64,000 bases of DNA. Source: Acanthopleura granulata (Eukaryota; Mollusca; Polyplacophora; Chitonida; Chitonidae). Below, piece by piece: positions 22,735 to 35,300 of this stretch. Each line of letters begins with the position of its first letter. Position 1 is the first letter of the stretch. The notes beneath the pieces were generated by a model. It was not told the origin of the DNA. It made no database searches and saw only the letters and a list, made by a program, of their open reading frames with translations. The stretch is taken from NCBI GenBank assembly GCA_016165875.1, contig JABBOT010000035.1, positions 2,386,760 through 2,450,759 of the forward strand. The letters run 5' to 3'. A program made the translations under genes and the position numbers.

Positions 22735-23470
22735 ATGTTAAACAAAATGTTAGGGACGATATCTTAAAAAGTACTGCATGCATTCATATCAGGGTTAGCA
22801 CAAAAAAACAAATGGGATATTCCATTGTTTATTCTGTGTGTGCATATTAAATGCTGTAAATTACTGAATTCCAGACTTAGTTTGCTCTGTGTATTTGTAC
22901 TGTGTGAAACAAAATGTATGTGGTGGTATCTGAAAAAATTCTGCTTATAATGAGTTCATGGTTTGCACACGTGTAGAGCACTATAACACAAGGGGGATAT
23001 TCCTTCATGGAGTCTGCTTGCGCATATTAAAGACCATAAATTACTGAATTCCTCACTTATTGTATACTGTGTAGCACAACCAGTGTTAAATAAAATGTTA
23101 GTAGTGGTATGTTAAAAAATGCTGCATGTATTGAGCTCAGGATTTGCACATAATAAATGCACAGTAACACATGGGGGATGTTCATATCACTCATGCCCTA
23201 TGTTCACATTAATTATCATACATTACAAATTTCACCCTAGACGCCCAGGAACAGGGAAAGCATTGTTCAACAAAATATGTCTGTCAGTAACCTTCGGATG
23301 GTCATGGGTTTCCCCCAGTCTCTTCCTGGTTTCCTCCCACCATAATGCTGGCGGCCGTCGTATAACTGAAATATTCTTGAGTACAGCGTAAAACACCAAT
23401 CAAGTAAATAAATAAATAAATTCAACAAAACATATCTCTGAAAACTACAGCATGTATTGAGCTCAGCCGT
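22735..23470. repeat. ~190-bp diverged tandem repeat, about 3-4 units
   Basis: Recurrent order of words: AAACAAAATGTTAG, then GCTGCATGTATTGAGCTCA or similar, then GGGGGATATTCC, CATATTAAA and TTACTGAATTCC. Units start near 22735, 22905 and 23085, and a fourth is split by the SINE at 23284-23420. Confidence 0.7.
23284..23420 (+). mobile_element. 5'-truncated SINE with target-site duplication
   Basis: Contains GGTTTCCTCCCACCATAATG, GAAATATTCTTGAGTACAGC and GTAAAACACCAATCAAG, then an (AAAT)n tail. It is flanked by TTCAACAAAATAT (23266) and TTCAACAAAACATAT (23421), read as a target-site duplication. Confidence 0.75.
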
Positions 23471-24309
23471 TGTTATGGGTTTTCTCTCAAAAATTACACT
23501 ATTCACAAGTTTGTTATGCGTCTTCACAAGTATATTATTTTTACTTATGTACCTTATCAACATTTATTCGTTAGCCTCTCGTCTTTTTCATCCCCTACAG
23601 GCCAGCCTTGATAGCATATGTGAATTGTGTACAACAACATATCATTTCTACAACTAAATTATTCAATTTTACGCCATCTCGTGTAAGTTTTGTAAAATAC
23701 ATGCAATGCATTGTTAAGTATACTGAAATGCGTGGACAGGTATGCCTGCTCCTGTCAAACTGAATTCAATGTTAATTGCCGATAGAGACTAAAATATTGT
23801 GGTGTGATTTACATGGACCTTAAATTTTAAATAACTTTTACAGCGGATAATTATAGACTGCATAGATGGGTATTTGTTTTAGCCTGGATGATATTAAGTA
23901 GATGTATACAGTCCCCGATCTTCAACGGCATATAACACGCGGACGTTACATACTGGTTGAATACAGTATGGTAAAAAGAGAAAACAAATAAATAATCACA
24001 CCACAGCTAAAGTGAGCCCTTGGAAACCTCATTTGCAAAATGAAACCACCAGTTAGAAATAAATCGCAGATAAAATAAAATAAATGCAGATGGCCGAAGA
24101 TTCGATTCATTTGGTGTAAAAGGCCAATCTCATGATGAGTGATAAAATGTTTGGGGGTGGGGCGAGCGCATTTTGTTAAAAGTTTCTCGCGAAGTTAAAC
24201 TTTCTGCTTTTCATACGTGTGTGAAGTTGGCTCGCAGTTCACAGTTAGCAGTTCGCAGTTCACATGGGTACAGTTTTATTCTAAGATCAAATATAACTGG
24301 AGATTATGC

Positions 24310-24770
24310 CTTAGCACACATGCGCTGAGATCTCATACTTGTTATACAAACACAATCTGGCAAGCCCTACCAAATGACGTCAAAAGTTTTGGCATTCAGC
24401 GTCAGATTACGTCACACTGAGCTGTTAACTGGACATTTAGACCGTCATTGCGCCTTAACAATTAATCGCAGAGATCTCATAACTGGTACACAAGCACAAC
24501 TTGGAGCCATTTAAAACAACATCAAGCGTTTTGGCGTCGGACGTTAGGTTTTGTCACAATTGAATTGTTAACTGAACAGTTAACTGGACATTTCGACCGG
24601 CAATGCACCTTAACAAATAGCTGCAGAGATCTCATACTTGGTACGCAAACACAACTTGGCAATCCCTGCAAAATAAGGTGAAAACTTTTAGCCTCCGGCG
24701 TCATGTTACGCCACACTGAATTGTTAACCGAACTGTTAACTGAACATTTAGGCAATCGGATTCATGTGAC
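24310..24770. repeat. ~150-bp tandem repeat, three diverged units
   Basis: The word GAGATCTCATA(C/A)(T)TGG recurs near 24328, 24472 and 24625. Each is followed by CAAGCACAACTTGG or similar and by GTTAACTG(G/A)ACATTT. Confidence 0.8.
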
Positions 24771-24934
24771 ATTCCTGTTCCGGCATGTGACGATGGCCTG
24801 ATACTGGGAATTCTCTCTCTCCTGGGCCGTCTTCCAAAGGTCCATTTAGCAGTGGTAGACGTCGCAGTCATCAATCGACAGTATCACTGCATCAGAAGCT
24901 CCTCTAGTCATCCGTTGATGACTACTACAACGCC

Positions 24935-25720
24935 ATGGCGAAGAGGGGCGTCACATCCTCAACTGGCCAAGACCCAAGTAAGCTTGAGCTCATTGGCAGG
25001 CGTTTGCGGTTGAAAGCACATCCCGACCTCACGATTATCAACAATCGAGCAGGAAAGCCAAGATTCTAAACCATAGGCGGCCGGACCGGGGGGGGGGGGT
25101 GGCTGCGATCAGAGAAAATCCGGAGTTAACCGAATGGACGAGCGGGATCCAACGAACACGCTGATAGGATGTTGGGAGAGGCAGCTGCTGAAATCGATAC
25201 TGGCGAGATTCACGACCTAAACGCGGTTGCGAAGAAGGCCGAAAGTGCAGTCCAGATTATGGAGACAAGCTTCACAGATAGCGCCATCGATGAGATCCTT
25301 GCCACGAGCACTGAACCCCCACTGCCTGCCCCCACTGCTGATGAGTTCTCCAGGCGCCGTATTGCTGAACTGCTACGTGACCTTCAGGATGAGAAAGCGG
25401 CCCGCCTTGATGCCGCTTCGGCCACCAGACGTGAGCTCTGCTCTCAGATCAACCGCATCCGGGATACCATCAACCGCATCCTTCACGAGGACACATCTCT
25501 TGCCGAACGTATACGCATCCTGTTCCCCGAGCAAGGCATCACAATCTCGTCGATGATCACTGCGATCGGCATTGCGATATCGGCATCGGTGTTACAGCTC
25601 ACTGAGGGCTCTGCAGCGCCAGTGCCTCCTTCAACACCGCCTGAGCCAACCAACAAGGGCGGTCTGAAGGAGTTGGTAAAAAAGCAGGCGCTGGCCCTAA
25701 ACTGGCTTCTAGCTATTTAT
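24935..25720 (+). pseudogene. mobile-element ORF relic with coiled coil and membrane segment
   Basis: Begins with an ATG (MAKRGVTSSTGQDPSKLELI), breaks with a stop near 25068, and resumes in an open frame at 25169-25720. That part is acidic and helical (RRIAELLRDLQDEKAARLDA, SQINRIRDTINRILHE) and then hydrophobic (ITISSMITAIGIAISASVL), followed by a Pro/Thr-rich linker. GC and CpG content are far above the surroundings, as in the 125-7010 element. The 3' end is cut by the SINE at 25715. It looks like a structural or accessory protein of a large integrating element; whether it belongs to the same family as 125-7010 is inference. Confidence 0.5.
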
Positions 25721-25978
25721 TTATTTATTTGATTGGTGTTTTACGCCGTACTCAAGAATATTTCACTTACACGGCGACGGCCGGCATTATGGTGGGAGGA
25801 AACCGGACAGACCCAGTGGGAAACCCACGACTATCCGCAGGTTGCTGACAGACCTTCCCACGTACGGCCAGAGAGGAAGCCAGCATGAGCTGGGTTTGAA
25901 CTCACAGCGACTGCATTGGTGAGAGGCTTCCGGTTATTGTGCTGCGTTAGTTCGCTAACTGACTGAGCCAGTTAACGT
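25715..25978 (-). mobile_element. near full-length tRNA-derived SINE, minus strand
   Basis: In reverse complement it starts with a tRNA-like head (box A-like TGGCTCAGT/CGGTTAGCGA region, box B-like GTGAGTTCAAACCC), then the body with CGTGGGAAGGTCTG and GGTTTCCTCCCACCATAATG, and ends CTTGAGTACGGCGTAAAACA CCAATCAAATAAATA. It is the most complete copy in the window and truncates the ORF relic on its left. Confidence 0.85.
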
Positions 25979-27872
25979 CATACGTTGCTTCACCATACCA
26001 GTTGTATGGTATTAAACGACTACAGAGGTTACTTTAACCCTACTGGGAGGAATTGCCCGGAGCGATCATCCTTGGCTGCGGGCATGTGTTTGTGGTTGTT
26101 GATATATGTATCACCCCCGTACATATAACTGGACACCAAAATAACAGGACGCTATTTACAATAGCGCAACATTTTAATACAAGTCCACAATGATCTAAAA
26201 AAGACAACAATTTTGTAGGAAATCGTCGAAGCGGCCCAAAACATGATTTTAATCTGTAAGTCACCATGGTAGAACAAATCTGCACCTACACAAAAGTGGG
26301 GAGTAAGATTTGCTGCCAAATCTTGCATAACAGATGTACTTATATGAATTTACATATACCTGCCCAATCAGATAATGTAGTTTGATCTGAATTCAGAATT
26401 GATTTGTACATGTAAGTGCAGGCTTCTTTATTTCTTTTGTTTCGCTTTTGTTTTTGTTACGTATAGGCCTACTTTTCTGTAAAGCCATTACAACACAGCA
26501 CTTCCTTTTCCTTGTGTTGGTAGTGGTGGTAATAGATGATATGCCATTTTCCATTTCCCGGCGGGTGGATTTACTCACAGACAGTTCGAAGACGCCATCT
26601 GAATAACAAAGAATGCTGTCATAGTTGCGACTTGTCGCACGATTAAGCCCTTACGCTGTTCACATTGTAAATAACTTAGCGCATGGAGAGAGAGACACGG
26701 AGATCTGTGAGAAGACAAATTATATATTGGCCGGGTTGTTTTTTGTTCAAATTTATTTTCACTTAGTTTTTCAAGGTTAGACAATTATGTATGTATAACA
26801 GGACATATAACAGGACACCAAAATTATGTCCAGGTGGAAGCGAAAGTCTTTTAACACAGTCATAACTACAGCCACAAAAAAGATGATGAATACATGCATC
26901 ACCAAAAAGTAATGATCAGCCCATCACCAAACCAGAGTCCCTGATGACAGTAGCTTTACTAGCTGGGACAAAATTATCATCGAGTCGACTACAAAATTAT
27001 GTAGGCCTATGTATAAGGGACAATGCACAGTAAAAATTGAAAATTATTGCTTCGAAATATGTACATTGATTTCACTTGTGCCAGGTTTTGTTGTAAATTG
27101 GACCAAATTGTAACATTAATTAGTCGTTTTCAAAGAAATGTTAACATATGCTGGATGAACAGACAATCATCGAAATGGAAAATCGATACTACTAGTCGAT
27201 TTATGCGGTACCTACCCAGACTTTGGTTTTTATTTTTTGTTTTGTTTTTGTTTTAGCCAAAACGGTTACTTTATTAACGTGTTGATTTTATTTTCTTCTA
27301 GGTCTACTCCTCCAGCTACAAGAATAAATCGGTAGCTGTATTATGCACCTTTGCGAAAGCTGTAGGCTTGCGTCCCTCGTTGCGCAAAGTCGGTCAATCA
27401 AGGCCATTTAGGGACTATGACTTTTTTATCCCGAGGTTACCATCTCCAGATGATTTGGAAGACAGTCCACGCACTACATGTACGTCGAAATTTGTCATTT
27501 ATAGGAGAAGGATAGGTTGGACGCATAAACGTCAGAAAATTTTAGATAACATCCATTAGAGGGGAATTTCAATAGTTTTGCAGGGATGTCAAATCCGAGT
27601 TAATCAACAGCAGTCTTTGGTCACGTGACTAGTCAACTAGCGGTGAAAACAAAGAAAATTTAATTTTGTTGGGAAGAGTTAAGTCCCTTCGTACTGTAGC
27701 TCATCATAACTGTGGATGACCTACTTAGCAGATTTCCTTTTGTACCCATCGAATTTCGGAAAGGTAGGGCAGTTTTTAATTTAGGGTATTTTCGAACATA
27801 AGCAAAAACCACTTCGTTTGCCACAAATGTAAAACAAGAAATGCTGAGTAACACAACGTAAGGAGATTTTTG
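25979..27872. other. no gene recognised
   Basis: AT-rich, several short open frames without splice or family support. It contains the GTCACGTGAC palindrome at 27620-27629. Confidence 0.45.
27620..27629. promoter_or_regulatory. GTCACGTGAC E-box palindrome
   Basis: A perfect 10-bp palindrome matching the extended E-box bound by USF/MITF/TFEB-type bHLH-zip factors. It is about 1.4 kb upstream of the IAP start codon. Function is inferred only from motif and position. Confidence 0.3.
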
Positions 27873-28477
27873 AAAATTCAAATTACGGAAGTTGGACGCG
27901 CCTACTGCTGTCAACCAAGCCTGCTTTGGCAGGGGAGATATCTACAAACTACGTTTTCGGGAAAACGTCTGCTGCGATTTGTGTCTTTAACGATCAGTTT
28001 TAGTGCTTAAATCTTGCTCCCGAACGGGTTGGAAAAAACTGATCACAGTGAATGATTTCCCTCTTATTTCCATTAATGTTCCTGAAACATTGACTTCACA
28101 TTACATTCCCAATTCCAGATATCCGATATGACATTCTACAAAGATAAAACAACCACAAGATCTTTTAGGTGACCTAAAAATTCAAATTACGGAAGTGGGA
28201 CGCGTCTACTTCTGTCAACCAAGCCTGCTTCGGCAGGGGAGGTATCTACAAACTACGTTTTCGGGAAAACGACTGCTGCTATTTGTGTCTTTAACGATCA
28301 GTTTTAGTACTTAACTCTTGCTCCCGAACGGGTTGGAAAAAACTGATCACAGTGAATGATTTCCCTCTTATTTCCATTAATGTTCCTGAAACATTGACTT
28401 CACATTACATTCCCAATTCCAGATATCCGACATAACATTCTACAAAGACAACACAACCACAAGATCTTTTAGGTGAC
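27873..28477. repeat. 304-bp tandem duplication upstream of the IAP gene
   Basis: Two head-to-tail units, 27873-28173 and 28177-28477, sharing AAAATTCAAATTACGGAAGT at the start and ACAAGATCTTTTAGGTGAC at the end, with few substitutions. Each has CTACAAACTACGTTTTCGGG and CTCCCGAACGGGTTGG. It may hold a promoter or 5' exon; no ORF. Confidence 0.9.
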
Positions 28478-29046
28478 TAGGGGTAATTTTATTGTATATA
28501 AATAAATTGACAACTGGTACAAAAATAATGTAAAAATGCAAATGAAAGTACAGACATGAAAAATAAACGATAAGATGTATATAAACTGAAGACATAAAAT
28601 GCACAGGGCAGGTGAAATAAACGAAGTGTGGCACCCCTTCACTCCCTGAAAAAATGGAAATGTGAGAATGTTAAACCCACAGATACTTAAGTATACATGT
28701 ATGTTGCACTGTCTTTAGTTCACGCAACCCTACAGTACCTACTCACGAATAAGGACTCTACTGAAATGTTTATATTGAGCTTTTTCTCCAGAAAGTCTTC
28801 CTACTAAGAGTGGCACTAAAGCTCTACTGTTCATGTCGAGTCTTCATTGTCCCACTTTTTGGTTTTGCTTCAGTATTCAGATAATGCAAAGAGAAGATGG
28901 ACAAAGATGTCCTTCTGAAGTGTCATTATGGAAAGACGACAGACAGTTCATAGATATACAACATGCTAAGCTAGGCATATCCAAGGGTCGACCTCTCATA
29001 CAGATTGAAGAAAACGTCACATAGTTTGCATGAACTTGCCGAAGAG
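28478..29046. other. upstream of IAP first coding exon
   Basis: Probably 5' UTR or intron. A TAG at 28972 is the last in-frame stop before the ATG at 29047; a possible weak acceptor (CTCATACAG) ends at 29003. Confidence 0.4.
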
Positions 29047-29334
29047 ATGAAACTACCACAGCATTATCATACAGCCCGCCGGGGTGACCGGGAGACTGAG
29101 ATAGCGATTGGGTGCTGTATGGATGATTATGTTACAGAGGGTTCTGTTAAGTCTGAATATGCCCATGGATATGATGTCCGCAAGAAAGCACAGCCAGCCA
29201 TTATGAGAATGATGTCATCTGGCTTGACGTATATAGTTTTCATCATGTGGAGATTGGATTTCTGTTTTTGGACAGAGTCCTGCCATGGAGCAAAACAGCC
29301 TGCATGTGTATTTGAGTCAAGAAAAAGTGATTTG
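29047..29334 (+). CDS. IAP exon 1 (candidate), N-terminal part
   Basis: 288 nt from ATG to TTG|GTAAGT, phase 0, open throughout and in phase with the next exon. It encodes MKLPQHYHTARRGDRETEI and on, a weakly hydrophobic stretch (SSGLTYIVFIMW) and several Cys. No domain recognised. The true start may lie further upstream by splicing, or at a Met in exon 2. Confidence 0.5.
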
Positions 29335-32300
29335 GTAAGTGCTGCTTCCTGTGCAACTGTTACATGAACTATTTGAAAAGAGGTAAAGAAAAAATATATT
29401 GAATGCAATCACATGTTATTGTGCTTATACCAAGACTCTTTATTTTGTCAAAAGTATTGCACCAAACGCACATCTTGAGCACAGTTGGTGTGGGCTTAAA
29501 CCCACCTTTGGACAGGGAATTTGTACCCTGTTCACACAAATATGCATGTATTACAAATGTGTACATATGTTTAAGTATGACAGATGAGTAACATTTTGCC
29601 ATGGATATCCTGAAAAGAAAAGAAAACAGATATGCATTCCATATTTTCCTGCATGTTTGTCACTGATATCATTACATTGATTAAGATGACCTGGAGGTAA
29701 ACAGAGAAATCAGTTTTCTAAGGTCGAGATCAACAAAAAATCAGCAGATACAGCACTTGTCGTCAATAGATGTACATATATGTACCAAGCAATAAAACTG
29801 GGGGTGGGGGGGGTGGGGGTGAATCTTTTTATCAAACTCAGGTTGAAAAATACTAAGCTCATTTTTTTTCACACACCAATTGAGTGTAATTCTTGTAAGT
29901 AACCAGAATAGTCGATTTATTTTGAATGAAGTCATTTATGAACTAAATTAACCCCTGTTTTTCATCTGGGTCATCCCCATGAGCAAGTGCCTAAACAATT
30001 CCTTGGCCTCAAAGCTCAGCTTCACTGTCTGTATGCTTTAAGTGGTATAAGGAATTTACTCCCTTTTACATACATGTATGTCCCATTTCTCTGAATGCAT
30101 GACCTATAAACTGGTCACATCTTCTACCTCAGTAGACATCCAGTGATGTATCAAACTTTGAAAGGATCATTTCATCATGCATTTGGCATATTCTAAAACT
30201 CATTTATTCAGTTTACCCTGTCTTCCAATTAAATAGAGAAATTAAAATGAAAAGGAATGGCCCGGACTTAGATTTTGTCAGTGCCCTTCACATTTGTGCA
30301 GAGTATAGCTGTTTTAGTATACATGTATTGTTTCATTTTAATATTATCATTAAATGTGTAGTTTCTTTGCTCCAGAAATACACTGATGGAGTATCCTTGT
30401 TTTGTTTTTGTTTTTATTTTTTTTATTTATTCATTTTTTTTTGTCAGAATACATCAGGCAAACATTACCCCGGGGAAGAAACACAGTCTGAAAAAGATAG
30501 CCAGAATAAAAATTTGAAGAAAATAACAAAAAGTCCGAAGTCTTTTCATGATGAAGCTCATAAGTCTACTAAACTGCAAAAGTGGCAGTGGGAAAGAAGA
30601 CAAGAGCAACATGAATCAAATGATTCAACATGTTCAAGGGTAGTCATGAAGAGAGGAAAGGCTAAACGTTACCTGCAAAAAGATGTGTACTTTGGAGACC
30701 CCAATGAGTCAAACGTGCTGCATCAGGATGATCTGCCGGAAGGTCCAGCGACCTTCATGGGCTCATTGATTCTGATGAGCTTGTCTCTTCTGTTCCTAAT
30801 TTCTTCTCTATTAGTGTTGTGGGTGTCTTTAAAACAAATCGCGTGTTCATGTAAAGAAGGGAGTTTTTATGCACTTGACCTGAAAGTCAATGCAGAAAAC
30901 GTGAAAAAATGCTTCGTATGGACTGTAATGATAGTAATTTCCATAACATTGTTACAAGTTTTCTTCTGTGTAACTAGACAAGACTTTTCCTCACTGTCAG
31001 TCAGGAAAGCTCTTTATAACACGCAACAAAAGCCATTTGATTCCACATTAGATTGGCCACAAAAGAGCAGTTCAGAAGTTTCAAAGAACTCCAATAAATG
31101 GTACCTGGATTGGTTTCCAAAGAGTGTAAAAAACTGCTTCACCAAAATTGTTGCCTACCCAGCTTCACAAGGAGGCTCTTTGGAACAGTATTTCAGTCAG
31201 AAATTCAGTGGCCTGACATTGTCAGAAAAAGAAGAAATGAAATATGAATGGCTCCGATTACAGTCGTTTCAGAATTGGCCAACTTGGGCCATTCCTTTTC
31301 CTTCAGTTTTGGCCAAGGCTGGATTCCGGTATACAAAAAGTGGTGACAGAGTCGCTTGCTTTTCATGCGAGGGAGTCGTGGAGGGCTGGCGACAAGATAT
31401 GAAACCAATGGATGTTCACAGGGAAAAGTTTCCGCACTGTAAATTTGTTGCTGGGCGTGAAGAAAACATACCCATTCTTCCAATGGATAGCTCTGAGGTC
31501 TCTCCCGCAGTAAGTGGTATCCTGGGTCAGACAGGTGCATCCAGGCCAGCCCTCAACACTGAAAGATCGGCTCAACCTGTCTCAGAAAGCTCTCGCAACG
31601 ATTCCGGCTTTCCCAGCACCAGAGACAGCATTACTGAAGGACCCACAGGTCCACTTGCAAGTGTCACTCAGGCCTCGACTGATCAGCGGGATAGTGGCTT
31701 TGCAGACCCTACCAGATCCTCAGAAGTTACCGAAGGAGTATCGGGCTCTTTCATAAACAGAATGAAGCATGAACATAATCGGTCTCTCACCTACCGTTCT
31801 TGGCCCGGCACGGATAACAACCAGCCTAAACTGCTGGCCAAAGCTGGGTTTTACTACACGGGCCTATATTACAAAGTGTGTTGTGCCTTCTGTGGTGGAA
31901 TGCTGGATTACAGTGAACCAGAGCAAGAGCCGATGGATTACCACAGGGAACTTTTTCCCAGTTGCCCGTTTGTCCGTTCACCACACTCTGTAAATATCCC
32001 TGCATACCCCCCAGTGGCACCCGTGGGCCCCAACCCCCCGCCAGCAGTCCAGGCCGACCTGGCCATGCTGGGAATCATGTCCGACTCGCCAAAGCATCCA
32101 GAATTCACTTTGTTACAGGCAAGGATTGACTCTTTCAGAGGCTGGATGCCAGAACGTGAACAGAAGCCCTATGATCTTGCTGTTGCAGGTTTCATTTACG
32201 CTGGTAAGAGTCCTGAGTGAGGAAGAAACTATTTTTGTTTTCTTTTTTCACCTTTCTTAAAATACATGTACCTTTGTTGTCAGCCTCATACAAGAAAAGA

Positions 32301-35300
32301 AAGGTTTGCAAAAGTTAGTAGTGCAAAAAAGAGTCAGGCTTATTGGGCTTAAATGTAAGTGTTGTTGTTACCTAAATCAAGTGATGTAGTATCAGTTGGG
32401 CTGAAGATGCAAATCCAACTGTCACTAGATCCAATGACTTGGTGGTTAGAGTGTCTGTCTCAGGGTCAGGAGATCTGGGATCAATCCAAGGTAAGGTCAT
32501 ACTAAAGATTTTGAAAATGGTACTTGTTGTTGCCTCACTTAGTGCTCAGCACTGAGAGGCTAGAGCAAGGAAACATGACTTGTCAACACGTGTCAGGGGT
32601 CTTTGGCATGGTGTTTCCAGTGATGTCAGTATTTTGAAACATTTTATGTGTACATGTATACTGTCTAAGGGCTAGTCGTCATATGATTGAAAAATTGTTG
32701 AGTAGGATGTAAAACCCAAGCTTGTGTGCATACATACATACCTGTACGTACCAGATTCACTGTGTCTGGAGGTTTGTCAACAAAAAGGCTCTCTCTGTCC
32801 ATAAGAGAGACTGTGGTCTCTGTGTGAAAATTTTTGAATCAAATAAATGAAAATAAATAGATGTCCTAATACATAACGTGTTATGTTCTCTAAATAAGAT
32901 AATTTCTGTACATGGATTGTGCGTAATATTTCGGAAATGTTGTTGGTTTAGCTGTTGCCATTGTTCTGTCTAGATTGTATAAGATATCATCCCTAACCTG
33001 ATGAATATGGAAAAAGTAAATGTTTTCACATGGTATGTGTTCATCTATATTTCGGTATATATTTATGTAATAAGGCACAGTTATGCTTAATATGCTTAAT
33101 TTTCATTAAAATTTTGATGTGAACGTTAACAAACCTTTGTTTAATAACAGTACATAAAGTCATCAAATGTGTTCTCTTCTAGGCATGAGTGACTGCGTGA
33201 AATGTTTCCAGTGTGATGGAGGCCTGCGGAACTGGCTCCCAGGGGACATCCCCTGGGTAGAACATGCGCGCTGGTTCCCCCAGTGCTCACACGTCAAGCT
33301 GTGTAAAGGTCAGGACTTCATCGACACCATAGAGGAGATGTATCCCCGAAATGGCGTAAGTATTTTTGTACATACAGGATGTTCATCTGTTTGAATACAG
33401 GGGTCCTGTTCTGGCTGATGTGTCTGAAGCAGTGATTTTGCCCAAATCTGCGTAGTTCAGTTACTCACCAAATTAGCACACAAACCTGAAGCAAGTTCAT
33501 GCCTGGCTGGCTGTGGCTTTAAGTCAGAAGGTTCTATACTTGGCAGATAGAGTTAGGTTAGTTCAGGCATAGTGTCTGGTGCAGGTCGAATGGTGGACTC
33601 TTTATTCCATCACCTACAGTAATGTAGACACCAATCACACAGTTATACAGGCCAGCAATCAATTACAAGCTGAAATGTTGATAGTTATATCACAAACCAA
33701 TACATTGATCAAGCACAAGATCAACGAACATAAGTCAGTATTGGCTGTAACACATACTTCTTTATTCTGGCACAAAGACAGCGGCAGTCAAAGTGGATTT
33801 GCCGTATACTTCACTTTCACTGATGTATCGCCCATACATAACGTGTTCTGATGTTTTGTGGTGAGAGATGACAACTTTCAGAAACCCAACTCCCCATATT
33901 AAACCACGGTATTTTATCTATATATAACATCGAATCATCCATTTATTTACCACTTAATACAGTGGTATTCACGAAAGGATGTATTATTAGATGTTTAGCA
34001 TTTGAGATGCTGTGTGTCATCTGCAAATACTGGGAAGGCTCCCATACTTGTACTCCAACTCCCATGGTCAGGTGACCTAAGTTAACCAAGCATGACATAG
34101 CTTTAGTGATGGGCCAGGTTTGGAGAACTAGTTTCCCCGACAAAAATGCAGAAAATTGTAACTATAGAACTATATATAACGAGAGCTTTTGTGCTTATGT
34201 GAGAGCGTTTTTATTGAACTTTGAAAAGCACCAAATATTTATATTGAATAAGGAAAACTGACAAAAAGGCCTCAAAGAATGGAACAGTTTGGGTTATGGC
34301 TATCCCCACTTCCACATCACGCAGTGCCAAGTTCAGACCAGAGTGAAAATTATTTCGATCAGCATGACCAAAGCTTTTTTGTGTACTTACAAGTATATTC
34401 TGAGAAGCATTATTTCCAAAGTAATAAAATACCATAAAAGCACATCATATTTACCTTGGGAAAGAAATATAAACACAGTGGAATATCCTGCTGCTCCCAA
34501 CTCCAAGCACTGCGCTGGGAGCATAGGGAAATATCAAGCAAATATAGCCTGTAAAGCATTCCTTGCATACATCAAAAATTGCTCTCAACAAAATGCAAAA
34601 ATTACACCCAGTAATTCAACTGGAACATTTTGCAACAATTCAGAACATACTAAAACAAGTGGTAACCTGAAAAATGAGCTGAGTACAGAACCATATATTA
34701 ACGTACACTTGCTCATTGTAAACAAAGAAAATGGCCACCTCAGGTGAGGAGAGAGTGAAGCCTGCACTGACTTTACGCTTTTACACATGATATACAAGGT
34801 GTCAAGTCCTATAGAAGAGGACTAAAGAAGTCACTTTAGTTCTGGGGAAGCCTTAGAATATTATCCTTCAATGCACTGTGGAATAAACTAAACATAGACA
34901 AGCTGAATAGCTTGTTACAATCCCACACGTGAAATGTACAGTACAATACGCCCATTCGTAGATTTGTAAAGCGAATTACAGATGTTATAGCTACACAAAA
35001 GTATCAAACTGTTATTACACATAGTATTATTTCTTACAGTATGAACCTTACCCTCGTCATATGAGTTCAACAGTCTCGAGTTGGGCATAAAACACCAATC
35101 CAATACATAAATACATGCAATTCAGAAGAATTGGAAACTGTGTTCCTACAGGTGTTTGCTTTGTTGTTGACAGGCAGCCAGCAGTAACAGCCGTACTGTT
35201 GTCACTAGGTCCAGCACAACAGGTAAGCCTACATTTTCTCCCACATTTCTTGATTTCCCCATTAAGTTCAATTCTCGATACAGGCATATTATTGTCCTTC

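Larger units (their letters stand above)
20811..24300. other. repeat-rich stretch without recognisable gene
   Basis: AT-rich. A ~190-bp tandem repeat occupies 22735-23470 with a SINE inserted. No supported exon on either strand. Confidence 0.5.

Noticed and set aside
30247..30447. N-terminal extension of the long IAP ORF
   Set aside because: Low-complexity Phe/Tyr-rich translation of a polypyrimidine tract ending in TTGTCAG; read as intron.
34289..34747. 152-codon plus-strand frame in IAP intron 3
   Set aside because: Opens with TTG, low-complexity composition, no domain and no splice signals; the IAP exons on either side join without it.
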